The notes beneath the pieces were generated by a model, which saw nothing but the letters and a program-made list of their open reading frames with translations, was not told where the DNA came from and ran no database searches. Below, piece by piece: positions 1 to 8,442 of a stretch of DNA of 64,000 nt. This stretch comes from Cobetia sp. L2A1 (GTDB lineage: Bacteria; Pseudomonadota; Gammaproteobacteria; Pseudomonadales; Halomonadaceae). Location: contig NZ_CP047025.1 of assembly GCF_009796845.1 (NCBI RefSeq), positions 3,038,001 through 3,102,000 on the forward strand, in the 5' to 3' direction. Position 1 is the stretch's first letter. Each line of letters opens with the position of its first letter. Position numbers and translations under genes: made by a program.

Positions 1-1095
1 CTGGCCGACTCTGGCGAAGATGCCATCGCCTTCTCTACTGGCTCCGATTTCGCGGCCAACATCGAGAAGTGTGCTGCACTGCCAGCACCGCTGGGTGAGA
101 CACCTGAGCGCGCGGCTGCCACGCAAGAGATGACGCTGGTCGATACCCCCAACGCCAAGACCATCGCTGCACTGGTCGAGCAACATGGCCTGGATATCGT
201 GAAGACCGTCAAGACGCTGATCGTCAAGGCTGCCGAAGGCGTAGAAGGTGGATTGATCGCGCTGATGGTGCGTGGCGATCACGAGCTCAACGAGATCAAG
301 GCCGAGCATCTTCCGCAGGTCGCGGCGCCGTTGACCATGGCCACTGACGAAGAAGTGCGCGCTGCCGTTGGCGCTGGCTTCGGCTCTCTCGGCCCGGTCG
401 GCCTCAAGATGCCGATCATCATCGATCGCAGTGTCGCACTGATGAGCGACTTCGGTGCCGGCGCCAATATCGAAGGCAAGCACCACTTCGGCCTGAACTG
501 GGAGCGTGATCTACCGCTACCGGAAATCGCCGACATCCGTAATGTCGTGGCTGGCGATCCGTCTCCGGATGGCCAGGGTGTCATCGACATCGCACGGGGT
601 ATCGAGGTGGGTCATATCTTCCAGCTTGGCACCAAGTACTCCGAGGCCATGAATGCCACCGTGCTCGACGAGAATGGCAAGGCACAGCCGCTCTCCATGG
701 GTTGCTATGGTATCGGCGTGACGCGTGTGGTGGCGGCTGCCATCGAACAGGGTAATGACAAGGGCGGCATCGTGCTGCCGGAATCCATTGCACCATTCCA
801 GGTGGCGATCGTGCCGATGAACGCACACAAGTCCGTGCGTGTCAGCGAGACTTCCGAACGTGTCTATCAGGAACTGAAGGCAGCGGGTTATGACGTGCTG
901 CTGGATGACCGTGATCTGCGTCCGGGCAACAAGTTTGCCGATGGCGAGCTGCTGGGTATCCCGCATCGCCTGGTGATCGGTGACCGTGGCCTCGATAACG
1001 GCGAGTACGAGTACAAGGGTCGTCGTGATGCTGAAGCGACCATGATCCCCGTCGATACATTGATGGAGTTCCTGGCCGAGCGCAGCAGCCGCTAA
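1..1095 (+). CDS. proS: Prolyl-tRNA synthetase, C-terminal part (5' end outside window)
   Basis: Cytoplasmic class II aminoacyl-tRNA synthetase that charges tRNA-Pro with proline. The reading frame is open from base 1 and ends at TAA 1093-1095, giving 364 residues of a protein usually about 570 long, so the start lies upstream of the window. The visible part begins in the sequence leading into the YbaK-like editing insertion of bacterial ProS, then returns to catalytic core ([18 protein letters not shown], motif 3 region) and the anticodon-binding domain ([10 protein letters not shown] and [20 protein letters not shown]). A strong hairpin follows 18 bases after the stop. Family assignment is firm; only the 5' truncation by the window edge is unusual. 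Confidence 0.97.
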   Translation: MADSGEDAIAFSTGSDFAANIEKCAALPAPLGETPERAAATQEMTLVDTPNAKTIAALVEQHGLDIVKTVKTLIVKAAEGVEGGLIALMVRGDHELNEIKAEHLPQVAAPLTMATDEEVRAAVGAGFGSLGPVGLKMPIIIDRSVALMSDFGAGANIEGKHHFGLNWERDLPLPEIADIRNVVAGDPSPDGQGVIDIARGIEVGHIFQLGTKYSEAMNATVLDENGKAQPLSMGCYGIGVTRVVAAAIEQGNDKGGIVLPESIAPFQVAIVPMNAHKSVRVSETSERVYQELKAAGYDVLLDDRDLRPGNKFADGELLGIPHRLVIGDRGLDNGEYEYKGRRDAEATMIPVDTLMEFLAERSSR

Positions 1096-1113
1096 GTCTC
1101 TGTCAGCGAGTCA

Positions 1114-1151
1114 ACGACAGCCCGCCTCCTTCATCGGAGGCGGGCTGTCGT
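1114..1151 (+). terminator. Hairpin terminator after proS
   Basis: A 16-bp perfect stem (1114-1129 with 1136-1151) and a 6-base loop sit just after the proS stop. The T-run behind it is weak (CGTTC), so termination efficiency is uncertain. Confidence 0.75.
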
Positions 1152-1216
1152 CGTTCAAGACGCATACGTCATTGGAAGCACGTTATTCAAGATCCTCATT
1201 AGTGCGCACCGAGTCA

Positions 1217-1246
1217 TTAACGTCAACGCCACGGAAACGGCATAAT
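1217..1246 (+). promoter_or_regulatory. Candidate sigma-70 promoter for the lytic transglycosylase
   Basis: TTAACG (1217-1222) and CATAAT (1241-1246) are separated by 18 bases. A transcript from here would start near 1253 and place the ATG at 1277 about 24 bases downstream. This fits the internal start chosen for the gene. Prediction by eye only. Confidence 0.4.
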
Positions 1247-1276
1247 ATGGCACTGACATACACGCAGGGACTGCGC

Positions 1277-2125
1277 ATGACCTCATCATCGACTGCGGCG
1301 GACGATGTCTCCCGTTCGCCTCATTCCACATTTCAACAGCGCCGATCTGACACTCCCTCAGCACAGCGTAGTGGCATAGATCGCCATGCAGTGCCCAAGG
1401 TGACATGGCAACGTCAGCTGCGCACTGCACTGGGCGCGCTCTTGCTGCTATCAGTTTGTCTCGCAGGTACTTTGATCAGTGGACCAGTACGCGCCGCCGC
1501 TGCAATTCCCGAAGAGGGCCTTTCACCTGCGCTACGTGACAGCTTGCGGGAGGCTCTTGAGGAGCCAGAAGGCTACGAAGACCCCATCGATGCTCTGCAC
1601 TGGGTACTGAGCATGCAGCAACGTCTTGAGCGCTATATGCCAGATCGCGCGGCGCGTATCGACCTGCTACGCAAGGTGCGCCGTGAAGCGACCCGCACCG
1701 GCCTTGCGCCGGAGCTGATACTGGCCGTCATCCAGGTGGAGAGCGCCTTCCGCCCTGTTGCGGTATCTCATGCCGGCGCGCGCGGCTTGATGCAAGTGAT
1801 GCCATTCTGGAAGCGTGAAATCGGCGAGCCGAGTGACAATCTTCTCGATCAGGACACCAGCCTGCGCTATGGCGCTACGATTCTGGCTCACTACCTCAAG
1901 CGCGAGAAAGGCGACATCACCGATGCATTGGCACGCTATAACGGAAGCCTTGGCAAGACCTGGTATCCAGAACGCGTCATGCGTGCCTGGACCACTCGCT
2001 GGTGGTATCAAGCACCCGCGCCCTTTGTTGTCGAAGACGCTCACACCACTGAAGACCCGCGCTCGGCGGATGATGCGCTCGACTCACCGGCGAGTCGATC
2101 GCTAGCCGTCGGGGGCAGTCCTTGA
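1277..2125 (+). CDS. Membrane-anchored or secreted lytic transglycosylase (SLT domain)
   Basis: Predicted peptidoglycan lytic transglycosylase acting in the periplasm. With the start at 1277 the protein has 282 residues: a polar N-terminus, one hydrophobic segment near residues 50-68 (ALGALLLLSVCLAGTLISG), then an SLT/goose-lysozyme-like domain from about residue 125. The catalytic glutamate is likely E155 in LAVIQVESAFRP, followed by the typical GARGLMQVMP and ARYNGS signatures. The frame is open further upstream (ATG at 1172), but 1277 has a Shine-Dalgarno-like AGGGA and a promoter-like element directly before it. It is a single-gene unit closed by a bidirectional terminator shared with pckA. 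The exact subfamily was not resolved. Confidence 0.85.
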   Translation: MTSSSTAADDVSRSPHSTFQQRRSDTPSAQRSGIDRHAVPKVTWQRQLRTALGALLLLSVCLAGTLISGPVRAAAAIPEEGLSPALRDSLREALEEPEGYEDPIDALHWVLSMQQRLERYMPDRAARIDLLRKVRREATRTGLAPELILAVIQVESAFRPVAVSHAGARGLMQVMPFWKREIGEPSDNLLDQDTSLRYGATILAHYLKREKGDITDALARYNGSLGKTWYPERVMRAWTTRWWYQAPAPFVVEDAHTTEDPRSADDALDSPASRSLAVGGSP

Positions 2126-2161
2126 GAGCCTCAGCGGTAAATATCTGCACCATGCACACGA

Positions 2162-2195
2162 AAACGCCCCGCCCGGGAACCCGGGCGGGGCGTTT
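2162..2195. terminator. Bidirectional terminator between transglycosylase gene and pckA
   Basis: Perfect 16-bp GC-rich stem (2162-2177 with 2180-2195) in the gap between two converging genes. T-rich flanks occur on both strands (GTTTCATTT on plus, GTTTTCG on minus). Confidence 0.85.
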
Positions 2196-2236
2196 CATTT
2201 ACGCGACGCTGTTGCGCCACGTCTATCATGCGCGCA

Positions 2237-3796
2237 TCAGACCAGTGTCGGACCTGCGGCAACGATAGCAGCATCCACGCCCGCGAACTTCTTGAAGTTC
2301 TCGACGAACTTGGCTGACAGATCACGTGCCTTGCCGTCATAGGCTGCACGATCCTGCCAGGTATCACGCGGATCAAGCAGCTTGGAATCAACACCCGGCA
2401 CACGCACCGGTACATCGAGGTTCAGCACATCAATGTGGCGCGTCTCGATATCAACCAGGGAGCCATTCTGGATGGCACTGATGATGCCGCGTGTCGTCGG
2501 AATGGAGAAGCGTGAGCCCCCCTCACCGAAGGAGCCGCCGGTCCAGCCGGTGTTGACCAGATAGACGCGCGAGCTGAAGGATTCAATACGCTTGATCAGT
2601 AGATCAGCGTACTCACGTGCCGGGCGCGGGAAGAACGGTGCGCCAAAGCAGGTAGAGAAGGTCGCTTCAAGGCTGGAGGTAGAGCCCATCTCGGTAGAGC
2701 CGACCTTGGCTGTGTAACCAGACAGGAAGTGATACGCCGCTGCCTGATTGCTCAGCACGGAAACCGGCGGCAACACGCCCGACATGTCGCAGGTCAAGAA
2801 GACAATGGCATTCGGCTCGCCAGCACGGTTTTCCGGTACGCGCTTCTCGATGTGCTCCAGCGGATAGGCAGCACGCGAGTTCTGGCTCAGCCGATCATCA
2901 CCATAATCAGCCCCACGGCGGTCATCCAGCACCACGTTTTCCAACACGGCACCAAACTTGATCGCATTCCAGATGACCGGCTCGTTCTCTTGAGAGAGAT
3001 CGATGCACTTGGCATAGCAGCCGCCTTCAATGTTGAAGACGGTGCCTTCGCCCCAGCCATGCTCATCATCGCCGATCAGATGGCGGGACGGATCAGCGGA
3101 CAACGTCGTCTTGCCAGTGCCAGACAGACCGAAGAACAGCGTCGTCTCACCATCGTCACCAACGTTGGCAGAGCAGTGCATCGGCAGGACGTCTTTTTCC
3201 GGCAGCAGGAAGTTCTGCACCGAGAACATGGCTTTCTTCATCTCACCGGCGTAACGCATACCCGCCAGCAACACACGACGACGTGCGAAGTTGATCAGCA
3301 CGATGCCGTCAGAGTTACTGCCATCACGCTCAGGGTCGCAGACAAAGTGCGGCGCGTTGAGGATGGTCCACTCGCTCTTGTCCTTGGCATTGAAGCTGTC
3401 TGGACGCACGAACATGGTGCGCGCGAACAGGCTGTGCCAGGCGGTTTCGGTGGTGACACGAATAGGCAGATAGTGTTCAAGGTCCGCGCCGACGTGTAAC
3501 TCAGAGACGAAGCTGGTGCGCTCGCCAAGATAGTCCTCGACTCGCTCCCATAGTGCATCGAAACGCGCTGGGCTGAACGGACGATTGACGTTGCCCCAGT
3601 CGATGGCGTCGGACGTGGACGGCTCATCGACGATGAAACGGTCATTCGGCGAACGACCACTGCGCTCGCCCGTCTCGACGACCAGCGCGCCATTGTTGGA
3701 CAGACGACCTTCACTACGGGCTACCGCCAATTCGATCAACTCGGCACTGCTGAGATTGGTGTGAGTGGTCACCGCACTATCTTGATGCTTGCTCAT
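2237..3796 (-). CDS. pckA: Phosphoenolpyruvate carboxykinase (ATP)
   Basis: Converts oxaloacetate and ATP to phosphoenolpyruvate, CO2 and ADP, the entry step of gluconeogenesis. The 519-residue product has the family's normal length and carries the P-loop GLSGTGKTT (about residues 223-231), the metal/kinase motif [10 protein letters not shown] just behind it, and the substrate-binding [12 protein letters not shown] near residue 45. The frame is open 71 codons further upstream, but the ATG at 3796 is preceded by GGAG at suitable spacing and starts the homologous part of the protein. The gene stands alone, with about 310 bases of leader before hslO and a shared terminator at its 3' end. Confidence 0.97.
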   Translation of the reverse strand: MSKHQDSAVTTHTNLSSAELIELAVARSEGRLSNNGALVVETGERSGRSPNDRFIVDEPSTSDAIDWGNVNRPFSPARFDALWERVEDYLGERTSFVSELHVGADLEHYLPIRVTTETAWHSLFARTMFVRPDSFNAKDKSEWTILNAPHFVCDPERDGSNSDGIVLINFARRRVLLAGMRYAGEMKKAMFSVQNFLLPEKDVLPMHCSANVGDDGETTLFFGLSGTGKTTLSADPSRHLIGDDEHGWGEGTVFNIEGGCYAKCIDLSQENEPVIWNAIKFGAVLENVVLDDRRGADYGDDRLSQNSRAAYPLEHIEKRVPENRAGEPNAIVFLTCDMSGVLPPVSVLSNQAAAYHFLSGYTAKVGSTEMGSTSSLEATFSTCFGAPFFPRPAREYADLLIKRIESFSSRVYLVNTGWTGGSFGEGGSRFSIPTTRGIISAIQNGSLVDIETRHIDVLNLDVPVRVPGVDSKLLDPRDTWQDRAAYDGKARDLSAKFVENFKKFAGVDAAIVAAGPTLV

Positions 3797-4110
3797 TCGC
3801 GTCTCCGCGGCCCAGGGCCGCCCTCTCTCTTGATGGCTGAAGCCAGATGCCTGCAGTACATGCCGCAGGCTTATTTTATGTACCGATTGCAGCTGCTCGA
3901 ATCCGACATGACTCAGCGCCATGTCGCCACTCACAGAGCGTCCGGCCCTGTGCTGGCAAGGCATTATCGCAAAAAGGCACTCAGGCGGAAATGCCCATTG
4001 ATGCAACACTGACTCGCAGGGGACATCTCATCCTTCGCAAAGAAATGTCCGACAAATGTCTACCCTGTCTCTGCCAGGACATCCTGCTTCAGTGTCTAGC
4101 ACTCATCACC
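3797..4110. other. Intergenic leader region of pckA
   Basis: This 314-base stretch lies between the hslO stop and the pckA start and should hold the pckA promoter. It contains a small inverted repeat (GCCTGC 3849-3854 with GCAGGC 3865-3870) next to an AT-rich patch. No convincing small gene was seen. No specific operator could be assigned. Confidence 0.4.
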
Positions 4111-5064
4111 TCAGTGAACGACCGGACTATCGGCTTCCGGGTCTTCGATGATGGACTCGATCTCGATTGCACTGAATGCATAACGGGTGTGACAGAAGTG
4201 ACACTGGGTCGATAATTCACCCTGTTCTGCGACAATCTGGCGCAGATCTTCTGGCTGAATACTGTGCAGCGCAGCACCTAGACGCTCTCGAGAGCAGGTG
4301 CAACCGAAGCGCAGTGCCTTGGGATCAAAGATACGCACCGTCTCTTCGTGGTACAGACGATGCAGGACATCTTGTTGATCAAGCGTCAGCAACTCTTCTG
4401 CCTTGAGAGTGTCAGCCAGATGTGTCACACGTTCCCAGGCATCCGGGTCTTGATTGGAGGCATCGTTAGGCAGTTGCTGCAGCATCACGCCACCGGCACG
4501 CTGACCGTTTGCCATCAGCCACAGACGCGTCGGTAGCTGCTCCGATTGACTGAAGTAGCTCTCCAGACAGCCCGCAAGATTGTCTTGATCAATCGCCACG
4601 ATGCCTTGGTAACGCTTGCCGTCACGCGGGTCCAGCGTGATGACAATCTGGCCCTGACCGATCAACTCCATCAGTGACGCTTCATCTGTCGGCAGTACGG
4701 CTTCATCGCTGAGACGCGCGATGGCGCGCAGCTCGCCACCCGGATTGGATTCCGCCATCAACTGACGCACCACTCCATTACCGCGCACTTCCAGCGTCAG
4801 GGTGCCATCAAGCTTGATCGTCTCCGTCAGCAGCGCCGCAGCTGCCAGCATCTCACCAAGCTGGCGTGAGATAGCTTGCGGATAGGAGTGGCGGTCCAGT
4901 ACTTCGGCATACGATTTATCAAGTGCGACAATTTCGCCACGTACGTTGGTCGCATCAAACAGGAAACGCTGAATCTGATCGAACACCGGCGGCTCGACCT
5001 TAAGGTCAGTGTCTTGGGTATCAGGGTCTTGCATGTTGGTATCTTGCATATCGTGATCGCTCAT
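4111..5064 (-). CDS. hslO: Redox-regulated chaperone Hsp33
   Basis: Cytoplasmic holdase chaperone activated by oxidation. The 317-residue product has the Hsp33 core and the C-terminal zinc site CxC-x30-CxxC (C255, C257, C288, C291), which in this family senses oxidants by disulfide formation and zinc release. The start at 5064 has GAGG nine bases upstream; an in-frame ATG ten codons earlier is less likely. The N-terminus is odd: residues 6-20 form three degenerate pentapeptide units ([15 protein letters not shown]) also visible as a DNA repeat. As in many gammaproteobacteria it neighbours hslR and pckA. Confidence 0.96.
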   Translation of the reverse strand: MSDHDMQDTNMQDPDTQDTDLKVEPPVFDQIQRFLFDATNVRGEIVALDKSYAEVLDRHSYPQAISRQLGEMLAAAALLTETIKLDGTLTLEVRGNGVVRQLMAESNPGGELRAIARLSDEAVLPTDEASLMELIGQGQIVITLDPRDGKRYQGIVAIDQDNLAGCLESYFSQSEQLPTRLWLMANGQRAGGVMLQQLPNDASNQDPDAWERVTHLADTLKAEELLTLDQQDVLHRLYHEETVRIFDPKALRFGCTCSRERLGAALHSIQPEDLRQIVAEQGELSTQCHFCHTRYAFSAIEIESIIEDPEADSPVVH

Positions 5065-5151
5065 TAAGAGGGTCCTCGAGCCAGTCGCCATCAAGTGTCA
5101 TCTGCTGCCATCAACGCCATGCGATAACGCTCAATCTCTACCGGCAACGAC

Positions 5152-5187
5152 GTGCACCTGGCCCATCAGGTCACTGAAGGCCAGGCA
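5152..5187 (-). terminator. Possible hairpin terminator downstream of hslR
   Basis: An imperfect 10-bp stem with two wobble pairs (arms at 5152-5163 and 5178-5187) lies in the hslR-hslO gap. T-rich sequence behind it on the minus strand is poor, so this is tentative. Confidence 0.3.
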
Positions 5188-5290
5188 CATCGCAATGAAA
5201 TTGGGGGGAAATACGGTATTACAACTGCATCAGTGGACTAAGCGAGCGCTAGACGCCAAGGGCCAGCGATAAAGTCCAGATGGCACAAGG

Positions 5291-5683
5291 CTAACCATCA
5301 GTATCCTGTCGCTGAAAGCGATGAATATGGCGGCGCTGCTTCTTGTCAGGCCGGCCCGGCGGCGGGCTCATGCCCTGATTGCCGAGGCGGCGTGTTTCAG
5401 CATCACGCTCACGACGAAGACGAGAGTCCTCTGTTTCTTGATAGAGCCTTTGAGCTTCCGATGCACCACGACGCTGATCACTCAGCGTCAGTACCTCGAC
5501 GATAATGCGATCCCAGCCTTGGGGTATCTCGACAAGGGCACCGATCTCGACCATTTTCGACGTCTTCACTCGCCCGCCATTATAGTGGATCTTGCCTCCT
5601 TCGATGGCCTTCTTGGCCAACCCCCGCGTCTTGAAGAAACGAGCCGCCAAGAGCCACTTGTCGATGCGTACCTGCTCGCTCAT
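5291..5683 (-). CDS. hslR: Ribosome-associated heat shock protein Hsp15 (S4 domain)
   Basis: RNA-binding protein that, in E. coli, recycles free 50S subunits carrying nascent chains. The 130-residue product (near E. coli's 133) opens with an S4 domain (RIDKWLLAARFFKTRGLAKK) and ends in a long basic, Arg-rich tail with PPPGRPDKKQRR. Its ATG overlaps the stop of the upstream phosphatase gene by four bases (5680-5683), so the two are probably translationally coupled. hslO lies downstream on the same strand, the usual hslR-hslO order. Confidence 0.94.
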   Translation of the reverse strand: MSEQVRIDKWLLAARFFKTRGLAKKAIEGGKIHYNGGRVKTSKMVEIGALVEIPQGWDRIIVEVLTLSDQRRGASEAQRLYQETEDSRLRRERDAETRRLGNQGMSPPPGRPDKKQRRHIHRFQRQDTDG

Positions 5684-6375
5684 CCGATCTCCTTGTTAGC
5701 CCCACCCAGCGTTTGCTCGCAGCCGCCACCGGCCGTCAATACTGCAAAGCCATCCAGGCCATGCACACGATCGAAGTCACGCGGCGGTTGTTTGGAATCC
5801 GGCTGGCGTACACCCAGAAGATGCGCAATACCGTAAGTATGAGCGCTTTCCAGCACCTGAGGATTATCATCGATGAACAGGGTGCGTGCCGGATCGAAAG
5901 GCTCGATCTCGTTCAGCTTATGCCAGAAGGCCTGCTCTTCCTTGGCATGGCCAAGATCTGCAGATGACACCACTGCATCAAAGTACTCACCCATGCCGGT
6001 CAAACCGAACTTGAGCTCGATGCCGTGACGATCAGCATTGGTCGCCAGCACCACACGCTGGGGTTGCTCTTTCAGCCAGGCAAGGAAGGCTTCAGCCTCA
6101 TGGCGATAGCCGATGAGATGCTGAACTTCACGCTTGAGCGCCACGACATCCAGCTTCAGCTCGCGACTCCAATACTCCAGGCTGTACCAGTTGAGTGTGC
6201 CGGACTCTCCGATGATTCGCGCCTGGAGATCCGCTTGCAGCGCAGCGTCAAGACGGTGCAACTCACAGTAGCGGCGTGGCAGGTGCTCTAACCAGAAATG
6301 GCTGTCGAAATGTAGATCGAGAAGTGTGCCATCCATGTCGAGCAGCACGGTATCGATAGTGTTCCAGTCAATCAT
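5680..6375 (-). CDS. yrfG: HAD-family nucleotidase (GMP/IMP 5'-nucleotidase, YrfG type)
   Basis: HAD-superfamily hydrolase of 231 residues with nucleophile motif DMDGTLLDL (about residues 12-20), motif II/III region around VVLATNADRHGIELK, and motif IV LFIDDNPQVLESA. E. coli YrfG, found in the same place next to hslR, dephosphorylates GMP and IMP; the function here is taken from that relationship. The stop overlaps hslR's start by four bases. No strong Shine-Dalgarno precedes the ATG at 6375. Upstream lies a 276-base divergent gap shared with nudE. Confidence 0.85.
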   Translation of the reverse strand: MIDWNTIDTVLLDMDGTLLDLHFDSHFWLEHLPRRYCELHRLDAALQADLQARIIGESGTLNWYSLEYWSRELKLDVVALKREVQHLIGYRHEAEAFLAWLKEQPQRVVLATNADRHGIELKFGLTGMGEYFDAVVSSADLGHAKEEQAFWHKLNEIEPFDPARTLFIDDNPQVLESAHTYGIAHLLGVRQPDSKQPPRDFDRVHGLDGFAVLTAGGGCEQTLGGANKEIG

Positions 6376-6651
6376 CAGTATCAGTCAGCCGGAGGAGAAA
6401 TGGGGGCTCATAGTGTAAAGCATGGCATGTGCCTTCGCATGTCTTGAGCGCATCGTAAGCGTGCCTGTCCAGCTGCTACATCCCCATCAGGACTGATGCA
6501 CCAACCTGATCAAAAGTTGCGATTTTTCTGTATCAGGTAAAGCGCCGTCTTTCAGACGAACAGCGATTGCTCCTCTCTCGGAGGCCTGCCACGATAGGCA
6601 GCAATATCGGTATTATTTGTCGGTACTCTTTTTATGACTCGAGGACTCACG

Positions 6652-7281
6652 ATGGACGATGCTTCGCGCTCCGATAGCCACACAAACGGTGTTCCGCTTG
6701 ATGTCAGTGACATGATCCCTCCTCGTATTGACTCGCGACGGGAAGTCGCGCGCTCTCGCCTGTTTGCCGTCGAGGCACTGGAACTGACCTTTTCCAACGG
6801 TGCCACACGCAGCTTCGAACGCCTCAAGAGTGGGGGGCACGGAGCCGTCATGATCGTCGCCATGCCAGATCCTGACCATGTACTGTTGATTCGTGAGTAT
6901 GCCGCCGGCCCAGAGCAGTATGTGCTGACGCTACCCAAGGGCTTGATCGATCCCGGGGAAGATCCCGTGACAGCAGCCAATCGTGAGCTGATGGAAGAAT
7001 GCGGTTATGGCGCGCACGACATCGAGCCACTGGCCGAGCTCAGCCTGGCGCCCAATTATATGGATCACCGCATGAACGTGATGCTGGCGCGTGATCTGTA
7101 TGAAAAACGCCTGCCGGGAGATGAGCCGGAACCGTTGATTGTCGAGCGTCATCGACTCGATGAATTGCCGGCACTGCTGGCGCGTGAGGATTTCCATGAA
7201 GCTCGAGCAATCGCGGCGCTCTTCATGGCCCGCGAGCGACTACTGGCCGGTGAAGACACGCACAGTCCACGCTGGTGGTAG
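6652..7281 (+). CDS. nudE: Nudix hydrolase, ADP compounds (NudE)
   Basis: Nudix hydrolase that in E. coli splits ADP-ribose, NADH and related adenosine diphosphate compounds. The Nudix box is intact at about residues 97-119 (GLIDPGEDPVTAANRELMEE followed by CGY). The start at 6652 has GAGG seven bases upstream; an in-frame ATG at 6634 lacks any ribosome-binding site. This gives 209 residues, slightly longer than E. coli NudE (186) because of the N-terminus. It is divergent from yrfG-hslR-hslO, matching the nudE-yrfG neighbourhood of other gammaproteobacteria, and is followed by a hairpin. Confidence 0.9.
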   Translation: MDDASRSDSHTNGVPLDVSDMIPPRIDSRREVARSRLFAVEALELTFSNGATRSFERLKSGGHGAVMIVAMPDPDHVLLIREYAAGPEQYVLTLPKGLIDPGEDPVTAANRELMEECGYGAHDIEPLAELSLAPNYMDHRMNVMLARDLYEKRLPGDEPEPLIVERHRLDELPALLAREDFHEARAIAALFMARERLLAGEDTHSPRWW

Positions 7282-7362
7282 CGCCCCGGTAATGGCGCAG
7301 ATGATATAGCGCCGCTGTATCGTTCACTGACCTGCCCCTACCTCTACACACCTCACATGCCA

Positions 7363-7400
7363 AAACGCCAGCTCCCCGCGAATGCGAGGAGCTGGCGTTT
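7363..7400. terminator. Bidirectional hairpin terminator (nudE / repeat-protein gene)
   Basis: 13-bp perfect stem AAACGCCAGCTCC (7363-7375) with its complement at 7388-7400, in the gap between converging nudE and the gene at 7497-7856. Confidence 0.75.
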
Positions 7401-7496
7401 CACTGTAGGGCTACAAGCTGAGTCGTGCTGGCAACTCATGCTGTCACGCAGCCCTATAGATCACCTTTCAAAGATAAGCCTTCCAACGGAGAAAGC

Positions 7497-7856
7497 TTAC
7501 TGAGTCTTCATGCTGCCATCATCAGTGTTGGCAGAGCCGGACTCTGGGCTGACACCCATGTGATCATCACTCTTGTCCATTACCTTGCCGTGCTTGGCAG
7601 ACTCTGATTGCGCAGAATCACCTTTCACCATCATGGAATCTTCTTTGGTGTTGGCAGAGCCGCTATCAGTGTTCATCTGGGTATCGTCTTTCACCTTGCC
7701 GCCTTCATGGCCAGCGGCAGTTCCGCCCTCCACCATGGTGGAATTCGCCCCAGTGTTGGCAGAACCAGTGTTGCTGGACTCATGGTCTTCTGCATAGGCC
7801 GCAGCAGCCGGTAGTGTCAGTGCAGTCGCCAGCAAGATAGTCGTTAGCTTCTTCAT
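7497..7856 (-). CDS. Secreted low-complexity protein with internal repeats, function unknown
   Basis: I do not recognise this family. The 119-residue product has a clear Sec signal peptide (MKKLTTILLATALTLPAAAA, cleavage probably after AYA at residue 22). The mature part of about 97 residues is polar and acidic, contains Gly, Ser, Asn, Asp and Met, and has no cysteine or aromatic residues. GSANT occurs three times (residues 31, 66 and 107). Between copies the order S-M-M-V-x-G then GKV then D/K-rich then M recurs, giving about 2.5 units of 35-41 residues. The start has GGAG eight bases upstream. The gene is isolated, with a terminator downstream, so it is a real transcription unit. It is probably intrinsically disordered and periplasmic or extracellular. 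Confidence 0.75.
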   Translation of the reverse strand: MKKLTTILLATALTLPAAAAYAEDHESSNTGSANTGANSTMVEGGTAAGHEGGKVKDDTQMNTDSGSANTKEDSMMVKGDSAQSESAKHGKVMDKSDDHMGVSPESGSANTDDGSMKTQ

Positions 7857-8442
7857 GATCCGTTCTCCAGTTGCGGTCTAGTACAACAGGCCGGTAGATG
7901 TTCTACACGGCTGTTGGTGGTGAGCTTGGGTCTCTCCAACACTGACATACCTTGTCAGTCAGAAACCGGCTCAGATGAAGCCAGGCAATGTGCCGCCTGC
8001 GCCTTTTCACGATTCAGGGACAGATGGGATCGAAGGCGCATGACGAGGAAAACAATACCGAAGTTATATTTCATTACACCTCGATAGACTCGGCCACGCT
8101 CATTTCTGCCAATCAATTTCGATCCTCACTGCGCTTGTGCTTAAAGATATGGAACCATCGACAGAGACTTTCAAGCAGTCATTCTGAAAATTCTTCATGG
8201 AACGCCAGAATAACTATACAAAAGTGACACAAAAAACCGCGTTTATCCATCGCAAGCCATGAGAAATCCCTTGGAATTACTGACCTTCAACATCCTGTGT
8301 AACGAGAAAGTGATCGCCATCTGGAGAAAATCCACTTGCGTTATTTTACTCAACGCAACATGTTGTAACCATAAGATACCAACACGGGCCAGCTCGTCTT
8401 TTCTTCTACAAGATTAAATACTCGGAATGGCGGGAGCACAAC
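7857..8442. other. Gene-free, AT-richer intergenic region
   Basis: 586 bases between the divergent repeat-protein gene and yjgR. The part from about 8040 to 8440 is visibly AT-richer than its surroundings. An 80-codon open frame on the plus strand (7988-8227) has no ribosome-binding site or recognisable features. Promoters for both flanking genes must lie here. I could not identify an RNA gene. Confidence 0.5.

Noticed and set aside
2729..3499. 256-codon open frame on the plus strand
   Set aside because: Fully antisense to pckA; shadow frame.
3890..3910. tRNA T-loop-like GCTCGAATCC
   Set aside because: No matching acceptor or anticodon stems nearby, so not a tRNA.
7988..8227. 80-codon open frame on the plus strand in the AT-richer gap
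   Set aside because: No ribosome-binding site and no protein-like features; kept only as an unexplained region.
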